Shown here: positions 1 to 10,452 of the stretch, piece after piece
Layout of the letters: the number at the start of each line of letters is the position of its first letter
Numbering within the stretch: the first letter of the stretch is position 1
Origin: Pogostemon cablin
Taxonomy: Eukaryota; Streptophyta; Magnoliopsida; Lamiales; Lamiaceae
Length of the DNA: 64,000 nt
Assembly: GCA_023678885.1 (NCBI GenBank)
Contig: CM042966.1
Coordinates: 29,526,028 to 29,590,027 of the forward strand
Direction: 5' to 3'
Notes under the pieces: generated by a model
Told to the model about the DNA's origin: nothing
Database searches by the model: none
Seen by the model: the letters and a program-made list of their open reading frames with translations, nothing else
Position numbers and translations under genes: made by a program

Positions 1-1446
1 AAAATTAATTTTTTTTTTGGCATAATAAAAATGTGAGGCTAACACATAACTTCCCCAATTTCATCAAATCAGTTTTGGAGTCCACATACAAGAAAATAAA
101 TTTGACATATTCTTCATCATATACTAATACAAATGCATGCCAATTCTTCTACATGCATTAATTATATTTAAAAAAATTGAGTGAGCTAAATAAATTATCA
201 AGTCAAAACCTCACATTCATGTCATTAATTGAATTTGAAGCACACATTGTTACGTACTTGATCATTTATCTTTCCCATTTACAACATCATTACACATCTT
301 GACTATGAAAACATTTTATTTTATACATCAATTCTAAGTCTGTGTATTCGAATTAATTTATTTAATTTAAATAAATTAATAATAATTTTTTTTAAATAGA
401 GATGTATAATAAATTCTAAAGTTAAAGAACATACTTAAAAACGAAAAGTAAAATAAAATTAAAATAGTAATAATAATAATGGCACTAAATTAAGGTCACT
501 GCTATTCGCTTCCAATCTAGATATGCAGGTTCGAACCGTTGGTTCCGGTTCCCGGTAATGCGGAATTGGAACCGAATCGGTCCTAGGACGATTTCGATTC
601 GATTTTTTTTTCACACTCACAACGTAAATAAAAAAAAAAGTGAAACTGCCGGTTTTGATTCCACAAAATAAGTAATCGGAATCGAATCGAAATATATTCG
701 GTTTCGATTTCATTTTGGATGATTTCGAAACCACTAATTCCAATTCTGGTTGGAACCGCCGGTTCCTCAGTTGAAATCACTAGTTCCTTTTGCATGTCTA
801 CTAGAATCATCTATGCACACCCAAATATATTTAGGATAAAATTGATGTAAGGTGTATTTAGCCTTTTGATGTGTACAGAAATTCCAAAAGTGTGAATATT
901 AAATTAATTCTGTTTAATTAGAATGAATTGAGATTTGAGAGTAATAATAAAAATCTAAGGATAGAAGAGTATTAAACGTATTTTGGGTGCAGTAGCGCCA
1001 CCAAATAAAGTTGGATTTAGATGGAAGCAAAGCAAAACAGTAGAAGAACAGGCTGTAGACTGTAGTGTACAAGCTCACATTTGAAGTAAAAACCTTGATC
1101 CATTCTTTCCACTTCTGTGAACCAATTCCAAATTAACGGGACTACATCTCCATTTTAATCCCCCCTGTTTTGGCTTCTTTCTTATTGACCAGACCAACAA
1201 CCACATTCTACTTCCTGCCTGCCTTCCTTTCACAATCAATCTACAGTTCATTCTTACGCCACCGACCCAACCAACACCTAATGCACCATATCATTTTACA
1301 CTTCATTTTTTATACCCTTGTGTCGGTTTAATTGTTATACTAATCTCTTCAACATTTTTGGATCTCTAGCTTTGTAAAGCTTGGATCTTCCTTGCTTTTC
1401 TTGGGCAAGATCAAATCTTAGCATCTGGGTTTTTCTTCAATCTCTA
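1..1446. other. AT-rich spacer and promoter region of the EamA gene
   Basis: No gene is recognised. Positions 1-480 are AT-rich with nothing identifiable. About 500-835 is rich in GGTTC and CGGTT motifs and is listed separately. About 1060-1446 is the likely 5' flank and leader of the transporter gene; it is pyrimidine-rich and has no in-frame ATG ahead of 1447. Confidence 0.6.
500..835. repeat. GGTTC/CGGTT-rich hAT-MITE-like remnant
   Basis: The stretch is full of alternating GGAACCG/CGGTTCC motifs on both strands (for example around 535-600 and 680-780). Its right edge reads GGGTGTGCAT on the minus strand, resembling the GGGGTGTG ends of the element at 58455-62178. No clear target duplication was found. 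The two minus-strand open frames here are compositional accidents. It could also be an older repeat of another class. Confidence 0.4.
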
Positions 1447-4400
1447 ATGGGGTGGAGATACAAGGCTGGTTTGCTCTTAATTGCTGCTGTCGTAATTATT
1501 TGGGTTACCTCTGCTGAGGTTACACAGGTTTGCTTCATTTATTTCTATCTATTCTTTAGCTGGTGTTAGATTCAACTGTATCTAAGTCGTTATTGTTGAC
1601 TCTATTAAGTTATTTCGATGGAGATTCTTTTTTTTTTGGTAAATTGGAGTTCTCATTAATGTTTTCTAGAATGATGATATGACGACGAATCTGGAACTGC
1701 TAATGAAGAAATCTATGAACAAAAATATGGATTGGATAGGATATGTTCTGGAGATCCTGTGTAATGATTCTGAAATTTTGCTGGTAGGGTTATTGGGTCA
1801 AATTCCTAGAAGAGTCTCTACAATTGTGGAATTGGGTTTTGTAATCCATTTATAATGCTCAAGTAGTGTAAAAATTCAAAGCCTCCCACCTCAACAATAA
1901 CAGTTACTACATAGGCTTTTGACTTCGACCTTCTAACCTCAATTTTCTGACTTGGATCAATGCCCTTTGAATCCTTAACACATGCCATATATGGAATTGG
2001 GTTTTGTTATCCGGTTGTGAGTGTGCATTAGTCTACAAATTCTAAGCTTTCCCCCTTTTGACTTCAGAATTCAGTTATAACAATCGCTGGATTGGCTTTG
2101 ATTTCGCTCATTGTTATGTGCAATGTGCTTGTAGGAGTGTATTTTCTTACTAATAAAGGTATCTGCAGTAATAAATTCTGTGGTTGTTCTTCGCTAGTGG
2201 CAACGCATGGATGCATTCTTCTCAGCCTCCGCGCCCCTTCTTCACCGTGCCCTAATCTATATGCATAGTTAAGTTCAAATTCTAATTGCTAGGTCGGACT
2301 ATTTATGAAGAGACAGATGTCATATTGCTTAATCTTTGTTCATCGAAAAATATCTGATTTCTTGCTTTTGTGATTCTTTCGTTAAAGAGTTTTTAGCTCT
2401 TCTCGAAGAAAGGTTCTGTGCTCAGAATAATTGAAATCTTATGTTACACAATATCATCCTCATGCATTTGGAGGAAATAGTAGATTTTTCTTGTCCTTGT
2501 GTTATATTAATCAAGGCTGAAGGATGATTAATTTTCCTTTATTTCATTTGCTCAGTTATTTGCAATTCTTAGGTAGTTCTCACTCTTAGTTTGACATCAA
2601 TAATATTTGCAATTCTTCTCATTCTTGAATGTGATTCCCCAAATAGGGTATATTCACAGACTATAAGCAACCATTTGCTGTAACCTATCTGGGAGCTTCT
2701 TTGATGGTGATTTATCTCCCAATAGCATTTGTCAAGGATCAAATATATAGTATCCTGAAGAGACGTACCAGCAAAAAGGGTCAAGCCACAAGTGAAGACG
2801 CGCTTGGGTCTCCTTTAAAGTACAGTGGGGGTAACAACATTTTTGAAATTGAAATTCAAGGGAACTTGGACAGAAAAGACAGTGAAGTAGGGCTTTCAGA
2901 ACACGACGAGGGAAAACCTTTAGTTTCCAAACAAAGCGATGATGCTAGAAGTATCAGGCCTGAAAAAGAAGTCACTACCAAAGAAATTGCTACTTATGGA
3001 TTTTATATTGCCCCTCTTTGGTTTTTCACTGAGGTAATTTCTATCTTATTACTTGTTGATGCACTACATCGTTTATGGTTACCAGTCATATGTTTCGTTT
3101 ATGAGCTGAATTGGGAGAAATTTTGGGATTTCATTATTAGTACTTTAAATCTTTAGGTGCACCGGATAAGGGATGTACACTGTTAATTCTTATCCCTTGT
3201 TTGCAGTATCTATCAAATGCTGCTCTTGCACGAACAAGTGTTGCAAGTACCACTGTATTATCCTCCACTTCAGGACTGTTTACCCTCTTCATTGGTGCAT
3301 TTATGGGCCAAGACTCATTAAGTTTTGCAAAGATAGTTGCTGTATTTGTCAGCATAACTGGTGTTGTCATGACAACCCTCGGAAAAACATGGGCAGCTGA
3401 TGAGTCACAGCTAAACACATCTTCGTAAGCAATCCCTCTGACTTTATTGTTTTGAGATGATTCAGTTTCATGTTTTTTTCTCAGCTTCCATTTGTAATGT
3501 ATATTTTCAGGACTGATGGTTCAACTTTTTTCTTTCTGTTGAAGAAGTAGCCAACGCTCACTTTCTGGGGATCTTTTTGGACTTCTATCTGCTGTGACGT
3601 ATGGCTTATTTACTGGTGAGGAGCTCTGTGATTTGATTACGAATCCTCCTCATACCATATAATTTATCTATTTTGTAATTGTTATTTTTTTCCCTCCGTT
3701 TATGTTGCAGTGCTTCTTAAGAAGTTTTCTGGTGAGGAAGGAGAAAGGGTTGATATGCAGAAACTATTTGGTTATATTGGATTGTGTACACTTGTCGCAC
3801 TTTGGTGGCTCGGTAAGACCTTTGATCATTTATATTGCATTTGAACCCATAGTAACAAATCTAAGAATGAGTTTTTGTCAGTATTGATTTGAAATCTCAC
3901 TAGATTTTAAACACTGACTCTATGGATGATTGATTTGGTAGATTCAATCAATATTTTATGTAGAAACATGGAAATTCTCCCTGAAAATCCTTCAAGTCAA
4001 ATGTTACTCAAATCCATCAGTGGTGGCCCTTGTCCATTTGTGTTTTTTATATATATTGTGTGCAACTTGAATGGTTATTTCAGAGCTGATGAACTTCATT
4101 CATTCTGATTTCAGTATGGCCATTAACTGCCTTGGGTATAGAACCAAAATTTACAGTTCCACATTCTGCCAAAATGGATGAAGTTGTAATTGCTAATGGG
4201 CTGGTGGGAAGTGTTCTTTCCGACTATTTTTGGTATGCAAAATTAAAGCAACGATCTCCCAGCTTGAAACTTAACCCAATGACAGATGATCTTATGTTAT
4301 CTGCTGTTATTCTCAGGGCATTATGTGTGGTGTGGACGACACCACTGGTGGCCACCTTGGGCATGTCTCTGACCATTCCGCTGGCCATGGTGGCTGATAT

Positions 4401-4580
4401 GTTGATCCACGGGCGTCATTATTCCGCCATCTATATCTTCGGCTCAGTTCAGGTAAATGAAAGAAAGCATTCGTAGCAATGCAATAAGGAAGTAGGACTA
4501 ATATTTTGAGAGTGCAGGTGTTTGCAGGATTTGTTATAGCCAATCTGTCTGATCGGCTTTCAAAAATGTTGGGATTATAG
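1447..4580 (+). CDS. EamA/SLC35F-type membrane transporter
   Basis: Multi-pass transporter of the drug/metabolite superfamily, close to plant SLC35F5/YML018C-like proteins. Coding exons: 1447-1527, 2647-3033, 3207-3424, 3551-3615, 3711-3812, 4115-4232, 4317-4452, 4518-4580; phases close to give 389 aa. The start MGWRYKAGLLLIAAVVIIWV leads straight into the first membrane segment. A hydrophilic loop follows (about residues 55-140), then segments containing SNAALARTSVASTTVLSSTS, the family's conserved EamA region. The C-terminus includes WTTPLVATLGMSLTIPLAMV. Intron 4233-4316 is open in frame and must be removed to restore DYFWALCVVW. The substrate is unknown; related yeast and plant proteins are placed in vacuolar or Golgi membranes. 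The next gene, EMC7, is in the same orientation 2.1 kb downstream. Confidence 0.93.
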
Positions 4581-4883
4581 AGTTGGTGTTGGTCTGCATA
4601 TACACTCCATTGTCTATACAGAGAAAGGCAATTTGCATATGCTAGTCAGAGAGCAATTGTAATTAGTAGTGAGTGAGAATTACAAGTTTATATGGCTTTC
4701 CACTTTTTAACTTCATTCTTCATTCATCTTTCATTGTTTTAACAATTTCTGTACACGGTACACCTACTTACATTCAGTTATTTTTTAGTTGGAAAATAGT
4801 TTAGGGGGGCCAAATTAATGTATGTAAATTTAATAATTGGTATTTGATTAATTGACTATACATCATAGTAAAATAAAAATTAG

Positions 4884-5310
4884 TTAGAACTAATTATAAT
4901 TTAAATAGAAACATAACATGTTTATAAACTAAATAATACAAATATACTCCCTCCGCCCCAGGCTAAGAGAGTCATTTTATCATTTTGGTCGTCTCAACCA
5001 AAGAGTATCATTTCTCTTTTTGAACAGATGAGACCCACTAATACAATTAAAACATGGGCCCCTACACCTACTAATACAACTACCCACTACATATTAAATA
5101 ATAATATTTCTTAATTCACGTGCTCAAAAAAAAATGAGACTCTTAGTTTGGGATGAAATGAGTAATTTTGAAGCAAAGTTTTGAATGGGAAGAGAATAAA
5201 AAACTAATAATTAGAATTAATTATAATTTAAATAGAAACATAACATGTTTATAAAAAAAACATATATCATTTTTTAATCAAAGTTTTGAATGGGAAGAGA
5301 ATAAAAAATA
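4884..5310. repeat. About 105-bp tandem repeat interrupted by a MITE
   Basis: One full unit spans 5176-5280 (starting AAGTTTTGAATGGGAAGAG and containing ATTATAATTTAAATAGAAAC). The next unit begins at 5281 with the same 30 bases. An earlier partial copy of the second half of the unit is at 4884-4945, separated from the rest by the MITE at 4947-5162. The MITE therefore entered a pre-existing tandem repeat. Confidence 0.7.
4947..5162. mobile_element. Stowaway-like MITE
   Basis: It begins CTCCCTCCGCCCCAGGCTAA and ends with the degenerate complement TTTGGGATGAAATGAG, with TA on both sides. This terminal consensus is that of plant mariner-like (Stowaway) MITEs. The interior (GAGACCCACTAATACAA) matches the copy at 5898. 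Confidence 0.8.
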
Positions 5311-5404
5311 ATAATATAAATAATTAAAACATAAATAATTATTAGAAATAAATAACAAATAAAAGTAAATAGAGAATAATGGAAAAACAAATAAAAATAA
5401 GAAG

Positions 5405-5482
5405 GAAGCGCTGCTTCTTAGTCTCGAACCGGTGTCAAGGTAAGTAATCAGTGAGTACTTAACCACTATGCCAAGCAACATA
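5405..5482 (-). repeat. tRNA-derived SINE-like head (minus strand)
   Basis: On the minus strand an A-box-like TGGCATAGTGGTTAAG (about 5460-5477) is followed by the B-box-like GGTTCGAGACT (5430-5420). This is the internal Pol III promoter layout of tRNA genes. No acceptor stem can be paired, so it is a tRNA-derived element and not a functional tRNA. The body and tail were not delimited. Confidence 0.45.
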
Positions 5483-5757
5483 GTTTTTTTACATAATATA
5501 TACGAATTATAAAATTTTAGGGAGGCCGGTGCCGATATAACTATAGCTAAAGATTTAACCTTTTGCTGCACTTAATGTGGGATTTACTTGGATTAACCAA
5601 TAAAAGATGAACAGATCTAATGTAGGAATATATTGATTTGAATAGCAAATAAAATTCATTTAGGTACACCAATACATAAATATAATAATAATTATTATCA
5701 AATTACAATTTATCCATGAGTAAACAACTAAAGTAATAATAACTCCTAATTATTTAT

Positions 5758-6213
5758 GAGTCAGTTCTTGTGTACTCAGTGCACAAGATGTAAAAGGTAC
5801 AACATTTTGTTGTAAATGGTTTATACTTTAATTAATAAGAGTACATTATTTTGTTTTAAAGGGTATACATTTTCATTGATTTTTTTTTTAGAAAATACTC
5901 CCTCCGTCCCAGGCTAAGAGAGTCATTTTTCCATTTTGATCGTCTCACCCGAAGAGTCCCTTTTCTTTTTTTACGCACGTGGGACCCACACACCTCCTCT
6001 AATAAATTAAAATATGGGACTCACACTCCCACTAATACAACTACCAACTACACATTAAATAATAATACTCTTTAATTTACGTGCAAAAAAACACATGACC
6101 CTCTTACGCCGGGACGGAGGGAATAGTACACATTCTTATATTAAATGATATACTATCAATTAATACTAAAGGGTATTTGAGCGCACATATCTCGGGACAC
6201 ACAAGTTTTTGCC
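5758..6213 (-). repeat. GGCAAAAGCT-family repeat, interrupted by a MITE
   Basis: The right edge reads CACACAAGTTTTTGCC, the complement of the family terminus GGCAAAAxCTTGTGTG. The interior (ACTTTAATTAATAAGAGTAC, then AAAGGGTATACATTTTC) matches the copies at 48290-48644 and 26128-26219. A Stowaway-like MITE (5898-6123) sits inside. This copy keeps the uninterrupted version (5807-5815) of the site used by the Mutator-like element at 26220. Confidence 0.7.
5898..6123. mobile_element. Stowaway-like MITE
   Basis: Termini are CTCCCTCCGTCCCAGGCTAA and CGCCGGGACGGAGGGAA, nearly perfect complements, flanked by TA. The element is inserted in the GGCAAAAGCT-family repeat. Confidence 0.88.
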
Positions 6214-6662
6214 ATTATTAATAATTGTTAATAGTGTTTTATTTTGAACAAATTGTCAAATTATTAATTAAATACTGAAATTTTAAAATAATTAAAATCA
6301 GCTTGTAATTACTCTTATTAAACATAATAATAGAAACATATAATTTTATGATTCCAAATCATAATTTAAATTTGAAGATATTAAAATAAAAAGAACATTT
6401 AAAGATTTTTAAATAAATCAGTAAAAAAAATCTGGAACTAAATAAAATCAAAATGTAAATAAAATTGTTTAAATATAAACTTAAAAAAAAAAGGTTTGAA
6501 AATGGATATTGCAGTCATAAAAGATTTTTGAGTATTTATTTGCACAAATTATAGGTTTATCCCTGATTTATTCATAAATACAGAGTACAAGGAAAAGAAA
6601 ATCCATAGTAGAGGCATTCAATTGGAAGAGGGTTCTCGTTCTTGTCAACCGATCGCACTTCC

Positions 6663-9131
6663 ATGTCGCCCTACCTTTTCACGTTTCTCTCTCTCATCTT
6701 ACTTCTTCTGCCTTGGATCTCTAATGGGTAACCCTTCATCTGTTCAATAATTGCTGGATAATTTATGCCTTTTATTGACTTCTGTTTATTGCTAATTGAT
6801 CCCGCTTTACTGTAGGAATGTTGACGGATACAGTGTGAATGGTAAAGTTCGATTTCCAGGTATGCTTCTTCTGCAAATATCATATACTAGCTCGAATCTT
6901 TTACTGTTTTATTTCCTTTTCTGTTTATATCAAAATTTTCTAGAATCAAGTCTATCGAAATCATTGCAAGGAGGGTGACAGAAACTCTACTTGAATTTTG
7001 TAAAATTTTTCATTAGAAGATCATTTAGTTGTTTTTTCAAATCGAGGGAAACTGCCTCACATTGTATCGTTTGTGGATTCGGAATGAATGTGTTGTAACT
7101 TGAAATTATCTATAAGCCAGCTGAATTGATTTGTGCTATTGATTCAAAACTAGTAGCCTGAGCATCTTGTATCCGTACATTAATTATCTCAGCGTACCTT
7201 TAATTCTGGGGATCAAGAAATCCAGAGTATCCAGAATGATGTAATTTGGGGGTCTGTATGCTAGGTAGCAGTGAATTGCTGATTTTCAAACTCAACTAAA
7301 TAGGAGTTTAATGAGTCTGAAAATTTGAAAGCTTTTAATTCTCAGATTTTCCACTCTAGGTCAATATGAAACCTCAGACTGAAGATTTTTTGAGACATGA
7401 CAAGAAAAGGTGCAGTATGGAGTTAGAGACTTAATAATTATGATACAAGCCCATCATTTTCGTGGGGAACAATTTGTTATTATTTCATTGCATAAGACTA
7501 GGCATATATTGTTGTGTTGCAATCTTGATTTCCTGTTGTTATATTTCGTATATTGAACTAACTTTTCGTGTAATTTGTTGTTTTCACCAGGATATAGTGC
7601 TATAGGATTTAGTCTGCCTGCAAAAGTTTCAAATGTCAAGGTTATTCTGAATGTTGGTGAACAAGTTACCTTTCTAAGACCAGATGGATATTTTTCATTG
7701 TATCCTACCATCTTGATCGCTTTGGTCATTATTATAAGGGATTTGATCTCTGAGCTTTTGCTGATTTTGTTTTGTATTGTGGTTTCTTCTTTAGCTCGAT
7801 TTAGAAACAGCTTTAGAGTTTTCTTGTTTTTTGAATAAAGTCTAGAATTATCACCCTATCAAGTAACTAGATCTATCTCTATATTTCTAGAAATTGGCAG
7901 CTGTACAAAGTTTGACTAAAAGTTATTCTTTAACTATTTTCAAGTCATAATGTGCCGGCAGGAACTCATCTTATTGAAGTGGCTGCCATCGGCTATATCT
8001 TCTCTCCTGTAAGCTTTTAGGTTCTTCTGCTCTTTTTTCAGTCGGTTGTTTAAAGTTTGATGTATATAATTGGAATCATATTTGTTCAGGTACGGGTTGA
8101 TGTCAGTGCCAGAAATCCTGGTAAGGTCCAGGCAGCTCTAACAGAGAACAGGAGAGTATTGAGCGAGCTTGTGCTGGAGCCTTTAAGAGAAGAGCAGTAT
8201 TACGAGGTTAGTTTGAGTTAGTTTTAATTTTTAGGTTTATGTACCTATATTGATTCATCTCCATACAGGCCATACTTAATTATTAGGTTCTTTTATGTCA
8301 TAATTGCAGATCCGAGAACCATTCTCCATAATGTCCATTGTGAAAAGCCCAATGGGACTGATGATTGGGTTTATGGTGATCGTAATGTTTTTGATGCCAA
8401 AACTAGTGGGTAAGTTTGATACAATTTGATTTTCTCTTCAATCAGTAGTAATCCGTTCTTAAACACTGTACTTGCATTGCTTGGTTTGGATTATCTTCAG
8501 CATATATCTAATAGTCCAAGAATCGTCTAAATGAAATTTTTATGACTTATTTTTTCAAGAGGTCTTCTGTTTTACATTCCTCTATATATTCACGAATCAC
8601 ATCGTGCTGTATGCAATATACTAATTAATTTTTGCGAAATAAAATTGCACAAATAAGAAACATGGATAATACTGTCATAGCGACTATAAATCCTGTTGTT
8701 ACACATTACTAGCTCAGTAAAACACTGTAATGGATTGATCGTTGATATGTTGAATAATATACTAGCATTTAATAAAATTCAATCCGATGCAATTTTACAT
8801 GCATAATAGATACAATGATAATTTGTTTGTCATGAGCTCCAGATATGAGTCACAGCTTTTAAAGTGAGTTGTTGTTTCATTAAAGCTCGTCTGGAAATGA
8901 CATTGCTATTAGACTTGCTACATGCATATTTGTTGCTTTGATGAATCATCTTTAAAAAACATCTGTTTTGACAACATATTGGTGATTCAAAGACTGAATA
9001 GTTTATGTTGGTTTTTTGTGACAGATCCTGAAGAGCTGAAACGTGCCCAGGAGGAAATGGGAAGCCAAGGTGTTCCTTCTCTTGCAAACTTTTTATCAGG
9101 GGCTGGGGCTCAGCCTCAGAGGACGAATTAG
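6663..9131 (+). CDS. EMC7: ER membrane protein complex subunit 7 (EMC7)
   Basis: A luminal/membrane subunit of the EMC, which inserts tail-anchored and multi-pass proteins into the ER membrane. Exons: 6663-6727, 6816-6859, 7591-7699, 7945-8008, 8090-8206, 8310-8409, 9025-9131; 201 aa. The first 20 residues (MSPYLFTFLSLILLLLPWIS) are a signal peptide. A beta-sandwich (prealbumin-like) region with GYSAIGFSLPAKVSNVKV and VPAGTHLIEVAAIGY follows. Next come the conserved FSIMSIVKSPMGLMIGFM and a membrane helix ending MFLMPKLV, then a cytosolic tail with PEELKRAQEEMGSQGVPSL. At the last junction the splice gives KLV-D-PEEL; as I remember plant homologues, about three residues are expected there, so nine bases may have been lost at the end of exon 6. 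The gene follows the EamA transporter, as its Arabidopsis homologue does in my recollection. Confidence 0.93.
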
Positions 9132-9749
9132 AAATCAAGTTTGTATTTTGTGGTAGGCAAAATTGGTAGTTTATATGTCAAGAAATATTTAGTTACATGT
9201 GGATTTTTGTTTGCAGCACATTTTCTTGTACTCAAAATATGTATCAACTCTACAATTTAGTGTTATTTTTGGTAACAAATTTTAAGTTAATTTCCCCAAG
9301 GATGGCAATTGGATGGATGGATGGTGTTTTTCAATTTGGATATGTTATTTGTAGAGCTTTCTCCTTGATCTCTCTCCCTTTCACTTGGTTTATTGGCAAC
9401 CAACCTCCCTGCTATGAAAGGGTAGGGATCTGTCACTTTCTGGTTGAGTATACTATTACCATTACTTACCACCTCACTTACTTTGATTGAGCATATGGTA
9501 TCAAATACTCTCAAAAGCCTTCATTTTATTATATTTGACACCTTGATAATGGTTAGTAGAAGAAGAATGATTTCAAGCCAGCTCTACTTTAAAACACATA
9601 AAACATTGCTCTCTACAACGCAACATGCAATGCAAGCAATAGAAATGGATAGGGTTGGCGAATTGATCTTATGAGCTTTAACTCAAATCACTATTATATT
9701 TATCGTTGCCCAAAATTTACTCTTCAATTTCCTAATCCTATGATGATTA

Positions 9750-10250
9750 TGTTGGATTGTATACTAAAAGTCTAATTTTTTATGAAAAATGATTAACAAT
9801 AAATTTGAAATGAGAATTATATGATAAAATGTTTTGCATATTATACTTACGTCGCACGAAAGATTATATTGTTGGCTCTTTATAAAGTATAAACAGATGC
9901 TCACAATCGAGATAGATGGGGACAATTCGGGATGATTGTAGTGTGATTTGATATTAGTTTGTCTTGACTATAAAATCACATTAGTATGCTTTGTATGCAT
10001 TGAGTAAGACCGCTTGAGATCGTTCAACTTATACTGACTATATAGGAGAACTTGATCTCAGTTATTATGAATGTTGTACCCTTAATCCCTATATAATAAT
10101 TTCGACACGTAAGCCAGTATATATCTCTTTGATTCATCAATGGGTAAGATTTATTTATATATTAAATCAACAAATTCGATGAGTTGAGAAATAGTATTGT
10201 CTCTATGATGTGCTATTGATTGTAGAAGAAATATGTGTCCTGTTAAATAG
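9750..10250 (+). mobile_element. Possible copia-type LTR remnant
   Basis: It begins TGTTGGATTGTATACTAAAA, which I associate with LTR starts of plant copia elements. It runs for about 500 bp of atypical, unique-looking sequence. No second LTR, polymerase domain or target duplication was found, so this is a weak call. It ends only about 200 bp before the CysRS start codon and may contribute to that promoter. Confidence 0.3.
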
Positions 10251-10393
10251 ATTCATGTGTGATTTAACCGCTGGGGTTGAGAATTATCAGCCGTTTTTCG
10301 GCGGACCCACATTAAAGTATATTTAAGCCCCAAAGGTTAAACCATCGGGCTTAAACGAGAATGTAATAAACAAAGGTTAACCGTCTTTAACCA

Positions 10394-10400
10394 TATAAAT
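10394..10400 (+). promoter_or_regulatory. Candidate TATA box of the CysRS gene
   Basis: TATAAAT lies 53 bases upstream of the CysRS ATG at 10453, a usual distance for a short plant leader. There is no experimental support. Confidence 0.4.
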
Positions 10401-10452
10401 AAACGGCCCCTAAATTGGATAATACTCCACAGAGATTTCTGAGAAGAGAGAG

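Larger units (their letters stand above)
4581..6662. other. Repeat-filled spacer between the EamA and EMC7 genes
   Basis: The spacer holds the 3' flank of the transporter, two Stowaway-like MITEs (4947-5162 and 5898-6123), a 105-bp tandem duplication, a tRNA-derived SINE-like head and a copy of the GGCAAAAGCT repeat family. About 6214-6600 is AT-rich with nothing recognised. The EMC7 promoter lies just upstream of 6663. Confidence 0.7.
9132..10452. other. Spacer with a possible copia LTR remnant and the CysRS promoter
   Basis: About 9132-9700 is the EMC7 3' flank with no recognised feature. A candidate LTR remnant covers about 9750-10250. From 10270 to 10452 is the CysRS 5' flank. No coding region is supported; the open frames here match nothing I know. 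Confidence 0.5.

Noticed and set aside
9197..9674. Plus-strand frames of 76-97 codons after EMC7
   Set aside because: They lie in the 3' flank, have no family similarity and no splice signals that join them to EMC7.
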